Notes: generated by a model not told the origin, from the sequence alone. A stretch of 64,000 nt of DNA from Mercurialis annua (GCF_937616625.2 NC_065575.1:34161001-34225000), one strand, 5' to 3'; shown: positions 36,245 through 47,344, numbered from the stretch's first letter. Numbers and translations are program-made.

Positions 36245-37093
36245 ATGTGTTTCAGTATGTCTGGGCCTAGTAGAGCTCATACGCATGTGGGGTCTGATCC
36301 ACATAATGTACCAGGTTTTCCTGTTATACCTGATACATCTATTCCCATAGAGGCTGTTGACTCAACATCAGCATGTGACATGGACATATGGGAGGATGCT
36401 ATTGGAGTAGAGGAATTAGAGAGAATGTTGAATGAAGACATAAACAGTACTGGAAATAGTCATAGCTCTGTGTCTGAATCGACTGCTACGTCAACTTATC
36501 TGGGATTTAAGGTAAAAGAGTTCTTAGCTGAGGTGGACCATCTAAGGAGGGTTCAACAGCAAATAAGACACTCGCCGAATCAGTCATGGGAATACGTGAG
36601 CGAGTGGGAGGTGCAAGAGAACCAAAGTTTAGATAGGCTGAGAGATTATATGGACAAGTATACTAGGGAAGATTTGAATGTGGAGGCATATACTGTTGAG
36701 TTTATGCGTTTATGTGAAGAAGTACCTGAGTTAGTTCGTGATGGTGAGGAAGTTGCGAGTAGGTACGTCAAAGGTTTGGGGCCTGAGTTCGAGGAACTCA
36801 TGGCGGTAAAGTCTGATTCTGTAGCATATCTGGCTGGGCGTGCGAAGCAGATAGAAAGTAAGTTGAGGAGGAATGACATACCCCTCCAGCCGTACTATTA
36901 CACCAAACCTGAAGAACCTACTGCTACATTTCCTAGGATAGGAAACTATGGACCCGCGAGGCACTACAACCCCTACTTTGTTCCGCGAGGGGGAAAGGAT
37001 AAGGGAAAACTGAAATTCCGCGGAGGGCGAGGTAAAGGCCCGATGATTCGTGAGGCGTTTCCGTCTTCGCGATCATCGTCAGGTAATGTTTAG
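36245..37093 (+). CDS. gag: Element B gag-like protein, unit 3
   Basis: The 282 residues are identical to units 1 and 2, so this is the third complete copy. Because each frame sits downstream of its own LTR promoter, all three could be expressed if the array is not silenced. Confidence 0.85.
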   Translation: MCFSMSGPSRAHTHVGSDPHNVPGFPVIPDTSIPIEAVDSTSACDMDIWEDAIGVEELERMLNEDINSTGNSHSSVSESTATSTYLGFKVKEFLAEVDHLRRVQQQIRHSPNQSWEYVSEWEVQENQSLDRLRDYMDKYTREDLNVEAYTVEFMRLCEEVPELVRDGEEVASRYVKGLGPEFEELMAVKSDSVAYLAGRAKQIESKLRRNDIPLQPYYYTKPEEPTATFPRIGNYGPARHYNPYFVPRGGKDKGKLKFRGGRGKGPMIREAFPSSRSSSGNV

Positions 37094-40058
37094 TTATGTG
37101 TTTGATGTTTAAGTTAGTCTGTTTATGTGTTTTCAATATCACGATAGAATTGGAAAACATAAACTATAGATATAAATTATATCCTTAAACAAAAAGAAAT
37201 ACACATATAAGTAAACATTAAAAGTAAATGATAAATGAGAATTGATAAGTTAGGGATGTTAGAAACGTGCATCCTTAAAAATAGAAATCAATAACTATTG
37301 ATAATTAACCAAATGATGTGAAGCAATAATAATCCTAATGTGAGGATAAATTATTAGGATTAAGAAACTTGAAATATTACGGAGAAGTAATTTGAAAGAA
37401 GCTTACAAAGTGAGTATTGCAGTTTTGTTTTAAAAGAATGTATTATTGTGCTCAGATGCATCATGAATGCATATTGCAACAATCACTATAGAAAAAGGAA
37501 TACTTGAATTCCATATACTTATACAAAAAGATTTTGTTAGGACATGCATCATGTATATTAGTATATCAAAGAGAAAGTGGATTGTATAGCAACTCTTTGG
37601 GGATGAGAGATGTCATCACCCTGAGCCACAATTGTACAAAAGTTTTAAAAATGTGAATTGTTAGATTCACAGTTTTGAAGAGATGAATTTAAAGAAAAAT
37701 CCAGCTGGTACACACATATATACTTATATATGTAGGTGAATATGTGTATATGCACATATGTTTGAAACGATTTGTTTGAGAAACCATTTGTTTATAAAAT
37801 AAAATTGTTGTGAAATAAATTGTTGAGAAACAATTTGTTTACAAAAACAAACTGTATTTGTTTTAAAATGTAAGCATACTCAAACGAAAACTCTGTAATA
37901 ATGTCAAGATAGGATACAAGATAGCGAAAATAAGATGTTGTGATTTTTATTGTTCATAATAAACAATAAAGATCTGGATTCTAATGTTTCATTCCGAAAC
38001 ATCAGAAGTTACTAAAGATTGAGAAGAGTAGGAAGTGAGAATTTACATTCTTACTCTGAGATAGACTAAGAGGTAAGTCTAGTAATGGACTTTTATGATA
38101 AATAAAAGTTCAAGGGTAGATAATAGAAGATAACTGCGATTAAGATAAGAGAAAGTAGGATCTAATTAAACACAACTCGGTTAGTTTGACTTCAAGTAAC
38201 TGTTGGTGAACAAAGTCATACGCATGTGTTTAATTAAAATGGATCTGAGATTGGTCTTACGGACAGAGCAGATGTCAGTAATGGACATATCTCTTAAATC
38301 CAAACGAGTGGCTAGATAAACCAAAACTCATAAGTCTGAGAGGAGTAAACCTCAGCACTTAACTAATAAATAATAACGAATAGTTAAAAGAAAGATGATA
38401 AAAAAGAAACTAATTTTCAGAACCAAGTAGTTATACTACTAGTTCTGATTTGAATAAAGAGAGTCGTTAATTATGTTAACGACTGACAGACTTTGTGAAG
38501 TCGTGTCAAACAAGGTATTCATTATTAAAGGATTATTAATTACTTAATTAATAAACAATATACTTAAACAGTATAATAAACCTTGGATTAACATAAATGG
38601 AAATGTTATCAAGGTGAGAAAGAGATAAAAATAGTGAACTGAAGGATTAAGTTTCAGATGTTATCTGAAAACTAACAAAGTGTAGTAAATACCCCAGTAA
38701 TTAATGATCGAACCGTTAGATCGGTTTGATATTGGGATAGGATAATCCCAGGACGATTATCTAAGTTTAACCGTTGCGATTGACGAACGGAGAGGAATAT
38801 GATGCTTGAAGATGAAGGTGATGCTGTGAAACTTGCGTGAATTTTGGCAGTGAGCCAAAAGCGCAAGTGATCACGATAGTAAGTATAAACTTTAGTTAGC
38901 TTGGAATTGTCAACATAAGCTCCATATATGTATACAAAATGAATTTGAAAACTGTGTTGAGACAGTAATTTCAGAAGATAAATTCCGAGAACCGGGCCAT
39001 ATGACTGTGAAGTCTAGGCTGACTGGTAACGGAATATACATGTAGCGTACATGTATTTTGAGTGTCGGGTTAAAAATGCATAATGCATGGCCGACTAAAA
39101 GTGGAAAAATATTTAATAAACCTTTTGTTTTAATGTGAAAATGTTTTGAAAATGGAGCTACAGTTGATAGTCAGTTAATTAAACATGATAGTAACAGCTA
39201 TAGCACAGTTATGAAAACTGTTAGCTGTGAACAAGGAAGATATGTATATGGAGAAGAAGTTAAGAAGTCTAATTAACATTGGAAATTCCGAAAACTAGGA
39301 ATGAAAGTATAGTTTTGCGGTGATTATAAAGGAAGTTACAAGGTGCTCTATAGTGAGATAGTTAGATTATAACCACACCTACACCTATACAACCACACTC
39401 TGGAAAGAGAGGAGATCAGTTACCCAATCTGTAACAGGAAGTTACTATAGATTGAGGAGTAAATAAAGGACATTCTATACAAGGTATAGAAATGTAAGGA
39501 AACTAAAAGATGAGTAGTTAGTTTATGAAACTGTAATCATAAAACATACTAAAAGTCATCTCAATAATAAGATGAGCCATAAACAAACAATTAAGATTGA
39601 AAAGAAAAGTTAAAGAAAGAAAAATGAAGTAAATAAATATGTATGACAAAGGTGGTATATTAAAAGAGGAGTTATCGAAAGCTAGCAAAGGTAACCTAGT
39701 TTTATGATAACCCTGGAGTAAGTTAAATGGTATTAACTTATACCTACCTACTTGGATCGCTTAGCAAGAAAGAGACTAGAGATTAGTTCTTGGAATGCGT
39801 TGCAGGACGCTAAACTAAGGAGCAAAAAGGTATTCTATACGAGTTATAGGATCAAGAGGAGTATATAAAGTGGATAATCTGCTGCTGAACAGAAGTTCAA
39901 ACAGATGATAAGAACAACAGCGAGGAAGAGAGATATGATTGAGGATGCCAGTCAAAATGGTGCTATGCTTTTCAAAGCATGAAGTGAGATTAGGAATAAG
40001 TGAAATTTGGATTATAAGTGAAAAGTAAGTATATGTAAATTCGAGGACGAATTTATAT
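37094..40058 (+). other. Element B non-coding internal region, unit 3
   Basis: This corresponds to 22482-25446 and matches unit 1 at the sites where unit 2 differs. Confidence 0.8.
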
Positions 40059-40071
40059 AAGGGGGAGAGAA
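40059..40071 (+). other. Element B polypurine tract, unit 3
   Basis: AAGGGGGAGAGAA next to LTR4. Confidence 0.9.
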
Positions 40072-41012
40072 TGTAATAACCCGGAAATTTAAGGGATAAA
40101 ATATAGCCACATGTCTAATATTTTATTAGACGGGAGTAGGTAAATTAAATTTAAAGATAAATTTAATTTACAAGTGTCCCTAAATTTTTAATATGGCTAT
40201 AGGATTGCAAATTTAAATTTTTAGAATTTAAATTTGATTAATTATATAGTTAACGGAGAGAATATGGATTTATGAATTGGGTGCAGAATAATTCATAAGT
40301 CCCCAGCGAATATGTTTGGTGCTAATATTCGCGAAATATTTTAAAAAGGTTATCGTGAAAATTTGATAAAATTTGGAAGCAGAAATTTTATCAAGCGCAG
40401 TCAATGCGGGCTTAATAAATCAAAAATGATTTATTAAGAATAAAATATAAGTCGGATGGGAATAAAAATAATATTTTTATTCTTGTTATATTTTATTTGA
40501 TTTTTGGTAAAATTTTCACGAAATTTGGAAGTCGTTTCCGTTTAAACTACAAACGACTAGTTTAGAAGTTGGTTTAAAGTGCATGATTGAGCTAGTACTA
40601 AAACGTACTTTAGCCAATCTTATATATATAACCAAATGTTAGCCAAATGAAGGCCAACATTTCATTTCTTCATCTGAAGAAATAAAACAGAGCTGATTAG
40701 GCTTCTCAGTGCGACGGAAACCTAGGGTTTCGGCCGTTCGATCCGTTTCTCGATTCTAACTCCATTTCTTCAACGATTACTCAAGTAATCGAGGTAGTAT
40801 ACCCGTATTAAACGTTTATTTTGATATATATCGATATATTTCGAATATATATTCGTTTATAAACGGTTACCGTATCGAATCGAACGTAAACGTATTAGTT
40901 TTACGTTTCGAACGTGAATATGGATAGATTGGAATGTGTATACGTGTTAGGGGCGGAAAAAAATGGAGTTAAAGCACGTCGGAAAGCCCGAAAAATTGAC
41001 TTTTCCGGGGCT

Positions 41013-41133
41013 GTGCACTCGGGTGCACGAACGTGCACCATGAGAGGGTGCACGAACGTGCACCATCTGGGGTGCACGAACGTGCACCAATAGTGCACGA
41101 TCGTGCACTACCCCAAGGTGCACGATCGTGCAC
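41013..41133. repeat. GTGCAC palindrome array in LTR4
   Basis: It is the same as the LTR3 array. Confidence 0.9.
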
Positions 41134-41827
41134 CATGCCGAGATGTCGTTAAGGGGGGACTTTTTAAGGCTTTTTACCCTAAGAACTTGACGTAGTTTCG
41201 TTGAGTCGAAAACGTTTTAAAACGATAACTTGTGTTAGAAGAAATTGAAAAGGTTTTATATACTAAACCTAAAGACTTTTAAAAGGAGATTTTAAAAGTA
41301 AAGTTAAACGTTTATAATAGACTTTAAAAGAGTTAAAGTCAACGTTTAAACGGTTTTAAAGATTTAGCAATCGGTTTTGCTAAATACTTAGTATATGACC
41401 GAGAATTGTTTTGACAATTAGGTCTATACTATAAATGGTTTTCTTAGGGTATTGTGATACCTAAAATAACTTCCAGAGAGAAGTTAGAAAGTTTTCTCAA
41501 AACGAGAATCTATAATATGGTTTTAAAAGAAAACAGACCATAAGTGCTATATGTTTAAATGATTATATGTTTGACCTAGATCTGGGTTTAAGGACCTAGA
41601 AGTTTTATAGGAAACATATATTGATGTGTTTTATCCTGTTTGCTTTGTGTGTTTAGTCCGACCAGCTACCCAGCAGTCTGACCACAACCACAGGATTAAG
41701 TTCCAGACCTAGCGGTGTTTGTGAGTTCATTTGTTTACTTTTGAATATTAGTGTTCAATTGTTTTTAAATCCATAAATCGCACTAAGTATGAAACTTAGC
41801 CAAGGAAGATCCACTGAAACGAGCTAT

Positions 41828-41862
41828 CTATTGGGCAACAATAGGACTGTGTGATCACCGGT
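41828..41862 (+). promoter_or_regulatory. Conserved LTR hairpin plus ACCGGT motif (LTR4)
   Basis: The sequence is identical to the LTR1 copy. Confidence 0.7.
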
Positions 41863-43015
41863 GTTAATGAACTAGATGAGAGGTAAATATTATAAGCATA
41901 CATACTGAGATTAGGTTTTAAGCCAGATGCTTGCTAAGCGGCTTAAACCTAATGGGTAGTCCTGAGGTGGCAGTGATTTAAGTTCCGGCCCAGCAACCCT
42001 ATACAGAGTCAAGATGGCTGTGATACATATGTATACAGCATATCCTGTATTAAACAAGAGTTGTGCATATGCATTATATATATGATAGCATTATAACGTA
42101 ATCAGGATTAGGGTTTCATTTGGATTGAAGACTGGTAATATTTTTATATACCTATATTTTGTCTATACGCGATTTTGGTATTTAACTGTAAACCTATCTA
42201 CTCACTCAGAAATATTTATATTTCTGACCCCGTTGTTGTTTATAATTTTCAGGTATCTAGCTACCGGGTCTGGTCGAGCTTCCACCCTTTTCCATCAGGG
42301 AAGCTTATTCTGTTGTTATGTAAATAACACTTTAAACTCTTAGATGCTGCAATAGTGTATATAGGTTTGATATGCTTGTGGCCACGTCATGGTTCCTCTG
42401 TCTATATACTCTGATAGGAACCTGACTTTGTCTAGCTCTAATAAGTGGCTACTTAATAGGCATATGGTGTTTTATGGTGTCCCCTACGGGTGGGCCAAGC
42501 TTCGTGTCTTTGGTCTGCAAAGACACTGTGTGTAGTTTTAGCTGGCCTTACGTTTGTGTGCCTGCTGTGCATGTTTTTAAATATGTTTGATATAACGCTT
42601 TGAAAAGGAAAGTGTTCGATATATTTCATTAAACATATTGTTCGGGTGCGCGGTTTGAGACAGGGCTGCCTGCGAGGCAAGGCACGTGAGCCAAGTCCCT
42701 GTACCACCGCACCGGTTTTCAGAAATGCGCGTGGGTCAGAATAACTGGGGTTATTCAACCAGCATTTCTGAAAACGCGATATCGCCTATATGAATATTTT
42801 CAGAATGTGTTTTCCACGTTAAACGGAAAAATGTTTTAACGGTGTTTTCTGAAAACGGGTCGTACGCGAGGTACGATCTAGATTTATATATATTTATATT
42901 TAGGAGGCGAAAAATTTATAGAGGTTTTAGGCTTGCTACGGGTTTCGGAACAACCATTCCCATTCCCTAGCGCCGGTCTCGGCTCGAGTTTCGAGGGGGA
43001 AATCGGGTCGTGACA

Positions 43016-43845
43016 AGTGTGGTATCAGAGCAATGTTTTAGGACTTGAATGTCTGAAGAATTGTTGCTGATATTTGTTAAGTAGAGGTACTAGAAGTCAT
43101 AAGAATTCCTAGTGAACTATTGCAGCAACATAGGATTCGAGTCATGTCTTAATCAGTTGTCAGTTATTGAATACAATCAGCTATAGATAGCAACTATACA
43201 TGTGTGTAGTGTGTATTGATGTTTTGATCAGGAACACATGAGTTGTTCTTGAGTTAGAGATACGTTACAACTGATGGAACATGTGAGATGTTCCTAAGTT
43301 GGAAACACGTTACAATCATGAGGCGGAATGGTCATAACAGATGACCAGTATTCGAGGAGAATGGTTCTGTTAGAACACAGGACAAAGCGAAGATTTCTTC
43401 TGAATTTTTGTTCGAGAAAATAGTTAGATTTTCTCTGAATTGTGTGTGATTGTTATGTGTTTTGCTTATATAGGTTTAATAGTTGATACCTGTTATATGA
43501 AAATGTGATTTTTCTATAACTATTACATACGGTACTTATGCTGAAATTTCATGTGTTTCAGTATGTCTGGGCCTAGTAGAGCTCATACGCATGTGGGGTC
43601 TGATCCACATAATGTACCAGGTTTTCCTGTTATACCTGATACATCTATTCCCATAGAGGCTGTTGACTCAACATCAGCATGTGACATGGACATATGGGAG
43701 GATGCTATTGGAGTAGAGAAATTAGAGAGAATGTTGAATGAAGACATAAACAGTACTGGAAATAGTCATAGCTCTGTGTCTGAATCGACTGCTACGTCAG
43801 CTTATCTGGGATTTAAGGTAAAAGAGTTCTTAGCTGAGGTGGACC
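43016..43845 (+). mobile_element. Truncated fourth internal region of element B
   Basis: The primer site (43020-43031) and leader are present, then the sequence breaks off at about 43845 inside the gag frame. It carries at least five changes in 830 bp relative to units 1-3, for example CTTAATCAG for CTTGATCAG and GTCAGCTTA for GTCAACTTA. It is therefore older or less homogenised than the interior units. Confidence 0.9.
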
Positions 43846-43856
43846 CATCGGTTTAG
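43551..43856 (+). pseudogene. gag: Truncated element B gag
   Basis: The frame keeps the first 97 or so residues of the 282-residue protein, with two substitutions (E to K near residue 57 and T to A near 83). It then runs into LINE-derived sequence and stops. The capsid-like part is missing, so the product would be non-functional. Confidence 0.85.
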
Positions 43857-43927
43857 TGTATGGTATCTTCAAACTTCTTTCAAAGACCTTATCTCGGATA
43901 TTAGCAGTTTGAAGATACCATTTGACT
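43846..43927. other. Right rearrangement junction of the element B array
   Basis: On the plus strand 43846-43906 reads as LINE RT protein (RPIGLVYGIFKLLSK-type motif), which is the natural upstream continuation of the LINE half at 15690-18119 but in opposite orientation. Bases 43877-43906 are the perfect inverse of 18090-18119. A 15-bp inverted repeat (ATGGTATCTTCAAAC at 43860-43874 and its complement at 43907-43921) brackets that copy. After 43921 the sequence returns to minus-strand LINE. Confidence 0.8.
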
Positions 43928-44950
43928 CGAGATTTTTAAATCCACACCAATTCCACCTTTTTCTCCATAATCCATAACCCAGCTTTGAGATTAGCAATGT
44001 CAAGCAATTCGGCCTCAGCAAGTAGCCCTGACTCACTTGCCACATCTCTCATGTGAATATCCTCGCAAGCTCATTGATCTTTTATTTTGATCCCCAAAGA
44101 TATCCATGTTCCATAATCTAATATTTTACCTAAACTCCTTTAATCTCTAAATGAGATTAGAAGTATTAGAACATACCGAACTCCAACTCTCTTCCACCAA
44201 AGCACCAAACTCCTCATGATCCCACCAAGCATCCACAAAGCGAAAAGGTTTGGGTCTCCAATCAAAAGTATCAGTAGAATGGAAACATATATGAACATCA
44301 TTAGATTGACCTCTAGATAATGCCAAAAGACACAGACTAGGCCAAATAGTTTCAGCAAAAGCAAAAACTAAGCACCTATCAATATAGGACTTAGAATAAG
44401 AATTTTTCCAAGTAAAAAATTTTCCTTGTAGAGGCAAATCCAAAAGCTCAGAGTTATTCACAAAATCTCATAAAGCCAACATCGACGCCGAAAAACCTAT
44501 CATATTTAACCTTTTTCCTGGAAGTAAAGTTTCATTGATATCACCACTGATAAAAATAGTGCCCATGAAGCCTAATAGAAGACTTAAATCTTTTCAACAA
44601 AAAAAAGCGCTCTTTCCATTGCCAAATTACTGGCATAAATATGAATATGATGAAATCCATGACAATACATCTAACACCCTTAATAATAGTCGCATTACTA
44701 ATTAAAATGGTGTTCCAAATAATAACAAGCCCTCCCCGGGAACTATTTGATGTAATCCAACCAAACCCAAAATTCAAATTTGGCCGCATTTTCTAATAAT
44801 AAAAGAGTCAACCACCTTACGTTTTGAATTCACCAAACAAATAAATAATAAATTATGAGCAGAAATCAAATTACGAATAGAGTTCTGCTTCCTCGAGCTC
44901 TATAAATAACCCATGCAATTCCAAGAAACAAAAGAAATAGGCATAGACAT
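43928..44950 (-). pseudogene. Old LINE, 5' half: AP-like endonuclease domain
   Basis: On the minus strand the sequence begins near 44944 with a start of the type SFVSWNCMG, typical of plant L1 ORF2 endonuclease. It continues with NLNFGFGWITSN and RGGLVIIWN (44789-44541) and then with the endonuclease C-terminal part (44461-44147: GKFFTWKN, SYIDRCLV, WRPKPFRFVDAWW). The stretch down to 43928 matches the linker before RT (FGDQNKR-type motif). Several stops and frame changes show decay. About 0.5-1 kb of the normal linker and early RT is missing between this half and 15690-18119. Confidence 0.85.
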
Positions 44951-45106
44951 CAAAAAAAAAATCAAGCTAAAACAAGCTTATATATGTTGCCTCGAGTCCA
45001 TATGTTTTGCCAATTTCTGCATCGTGTATGATCGTGAATTCATTTGAAAAATTCCCAACTCATGCACAATGGACCAAGTCTTACTCACTTCATACTCTAC
45101 CTAGTT
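44951..45106. other. Short spacer, possibly LINE 5' flank
   Basis: It may hold the upstream edge of the old LINE (end of ORF1 or untranslated leader), but no motif is clear. Confidence 0.3.
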
Positions 45107-45204
45107 ATAATAGTATGAAAACCAATATAGTGATCTGAGGGAACGGGCTACCTATTGGGCGTTAATAGAGATGTGTGTTCACCGGTGTCGATTTAAGTCG
45201 AAAG
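45107..45204 (+). repeat. LTR fragment D (gypsy family related to C)
   Basis: About 98 bp matches the middle of solo LTR C (46281-46375) and the equivalent part of LTR B: TATGAAAACCA, CTACCTATTGGGC and TTCACCGGTGTCG. It directly precedes solo LTR C in the same orientation. It carries the conserved hairpin at 45151-45186 with stem CTATT/AATAG. Confidence 0.8.
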
Positions 45205-45866
45205 TGTAATACTCCGCAATTTTAAGTGAATTAAATGTGCCACGAGGTCAAATTTGGATAATCAAAATATTAGAAATAACATTTTGATATTCGAATATTA
45301 AGAAAATTATTCGTAAACACCCCATTTTATTTGTCGAAAGATAAAAGTCAAGTTTGGCAATTTCAGGTTATTAATTAAATTACAGGAAGTGATTTAATGT
45401 ATCTGGAGTACATAAATTAAATTTAAATTTAAATTTAATTTAATTTATAAGTGTCCCTAACAATATATCCTGGTTACAGGTTTTTAAAATTTAAATTTGG
45501 GATTAAATTTTAATGAGTATGGTGTGATTGGGACTAAGGAAAAATTTATAAATTTAAATAAAATAATTTATAAGTCCTGGGTAAATATTTTTAAGGTTAA
45601 TATTCATAAAATATTTTTAAGAAGTTATCATTAAAATTTTACGAAATTTTGGACGTAGTTTATTTTATCAAGTGGGACTGAGCGGGACCTCAGTTGTCGT
45701 TAAATATTTTTAGAAAATAAAATATAAGTTTCGTGCGAATAAAAATTATATTTTTATTTGTTTTATATTTTATAAGATTTTTGGGTAAAGTTTCACAAAA
45801 TTTAGGATTAGTTTTTGTATTAATTACGGTCAAATAATTAAGAAATTGGGTTATAAGTGCATGATT

Positions 45867-46104
45867 GTCTTGACTTGACTGATCGACACTCATTGTATCT
45901 AAACATTAACCATTCATTAATGTTGGAGTACGACTAATCAATAAGTCTTAACTTCCATTTAACTTATTCGAATAATTATCTTTTACGTTGATTAGTCGTA
46001 CTCCAACATTAAATGGAAGTTAAGACTTATTGATTAGTCGTACTCCAACATTAATGAATGGTTAATGTTTGGATACAAAGAGTGTCGATCAGTCAAGTCA
46101 AGAC
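45867..46104. repeat. Long hairpin in solo LTR C (96-bp arms, 46-bp loop)
   Basis: The left arm (45867-45962) and right arm (46009-46104) are reverse complements with about two mismatches. The loop contains a further copy of GATTAGTCGTACTCCAACAT, which is also in the right arm. It begins directly after AAGTGCATGATT, which in LTR B lies just before the CCAAT/TATA promoter. Either a fold-back sequence inserted there or the promoter segment was duplicated in inverted form. A transcript would form a long double-stranded stem. Confidence 0.9.
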
Positions 46105-46322
46105 ACCGTGATATTTCAATGATGGGCTATGAAGAGCATACATTTTGGTGATATAGGTTTTGTGAGTTTACAGTTTTCTTTTGCGTATTAATATTAAAAA
46201 TTTAATTATTATATTACTATAATAAATGCATCGCATATTATATGGTATTATGTATTTTGATTATTACGATGTGATTTCACATAGTAATATGAAAACCAGT
46301 ATAGATCCGAGGAAAGGTACTA

Positions 46323-46358
46323 CCTATTAGGTGTCAATAGGACTGTGTGATAACCGGT
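46323..46358 (+). promoter_or_regulatory. Conserved LTR hairpin plus ACCGGT motif (LTR C)
   Basis: CCTATT-AGGTGTC-AATAGG is followed by GACTGTGTGATAACCGGT. Confidence 0.7.
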
Positions 46359-47344
46359 ATTGGTCTAAGTCTTGTGTCTTTGTTTTGTGATTCGTAAGAG
46401 TATAAGTCGGACATCCTTTGTCAGATTTGAGGTAACTCGGTAGATGCTCTCGGGACTGAGATCTCGGTGGAAGTGAATTTCTCGGAACCAGTATCTAGTA
46501 AGTAACTCGATGGTCTTCTCGAGCCTCACAATTTGGGTTTCAGAATGGCATTAGTAAATCGGGATCATGTCACTTGGATTAAGTTTTATTTGATTTGATA
46601 TGTTTGGTATGAGTATAGAGTGTGTATTTTGGATTAAGGTTTCGATTGGATTGAATATTTGGCTATGTATTATGAATGGTTTTGATATATGCAATCTTAT
46701 TTTATTTAATATGCATTAGTAAAGTGAACTAACTCATAAATATTTATATTTCTGATCCTCCTGTGTTTTTCCTTTCAGGTTATAGAGCTATGAGGTCAGA
46801 CTTCCATAATAATTCCGGAAGTTGTCGTCTGTAGCTGTAGAGTTGCAAGTAGTTGGGTACCGGAAAGTCTGTCTTTCTGTTTTCAATAGTTCAACTGTAT
46901 TTTAATAAACTCTAATTTTAACTAATGTATATGATATATGTTTAAAAAGCTGCGTGTTTGTCTAAAATGATTTGACTAGTTGTTTAAAGAGGTACACTGG
47001 TCTTATGTTAATAGCATTTTATTATTGTATTGAAAACAGAGCAAGTACGTCATAAGAAATTGATGTTTGTGCTCTGCTTTCTTAAGATACAAAAATGGTT
47101 TTACAATCGCATTTTCAATAAAGGTTTCAAAGTGTTTCTGCAACGAAGTTGCAAACCTTTTTATGATCTTAAAACGCGAAAAAAATTGTAAAGGTTTTTA
47201 GGCTTACTACGGGTTTTGGAGCAACCATTCTCATTTTTTAGCGCCGGTCTCGGCTCGAGATTTCGGGTGAAATTCGGGTTGTGACATTTTTAATCGTTAT
47301 AATTTAAAAAAATTATATTTATGGGTAGCATGCCACACTGTCAT

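Larger units (their letters stand above)
40072..43015 (+). repeat. Element B LTR4 (2944 bp)
   Basis: This is the last full LTR of the array. A private change gives TTTCATTAAAC at about 42625 where other copies have TTTTATTAAAC. Instead of ending the element, it is followed by another primer site and a cut-off internal region. Confidence 0.95.
18158..43845 (+). mobile_element. Tandem array of non-autonomous Ty3/gypsy element B (LTR-int x3, LTR, partial int)
   Basis: Four LTRs (about 2.94 kb each) alternate head to tail with three complete internal regions (4362 bp each) and one truncated one (830 bp). Unit starts at 18158, 25460, 32766 and 40072 give periods of 7302, 7306 and 7306 bp. Each internal region has a primer site, one gag-like ORF, about 3 kb of non-coding DNA and a polypurine tract; no protease, RT or integrase is present. 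Sharing of LTRs between neighbours points to unequal recombination rather than separate insertions. The interior units are almost identical, while LTR1 and the truncated fourth internal region carry more differences. The array lies inside an old LINE. Confidence 0.95.
45205..47286 (+). repeat. Solo LTR C (gypsy family related to A and B, 2082 bp)
   Basis: The sequence starts TGTAATACTCCGC and ends GGGTTGTGACA. It contains the block ACTACGGGTTTTGG ... TAGCGCCGGTCTCGGCTCG found at the end of LTR B. There is no primer site or internal region on either side, so it is a solo LTR left by recombination between two LTRs. The 5 bp on either side (GAAAG and TTTTT) do not match, so the flank has been altered or one side deleted. 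A fold-back sequence occupies 45867-46104. Confidence 0.85.

Noticed and set aside
18158..43845. Regular repeats considered as a CRISPR array or a centromeric satellite
   Set aside because: The period is 7.3 kb with LTR, primer site and polypurine tract, so it is a retrotransposon array in a plant genome.
45200..45204. GAAAG before solo LTR C is the same pentamer as before LTR1 (18153-18157), suggesting a shared target duplication
   Set aside because: The two sites are in unrelated sequence, the downstream flank of C is TTTTT, and a 5-base match is likely by chance.
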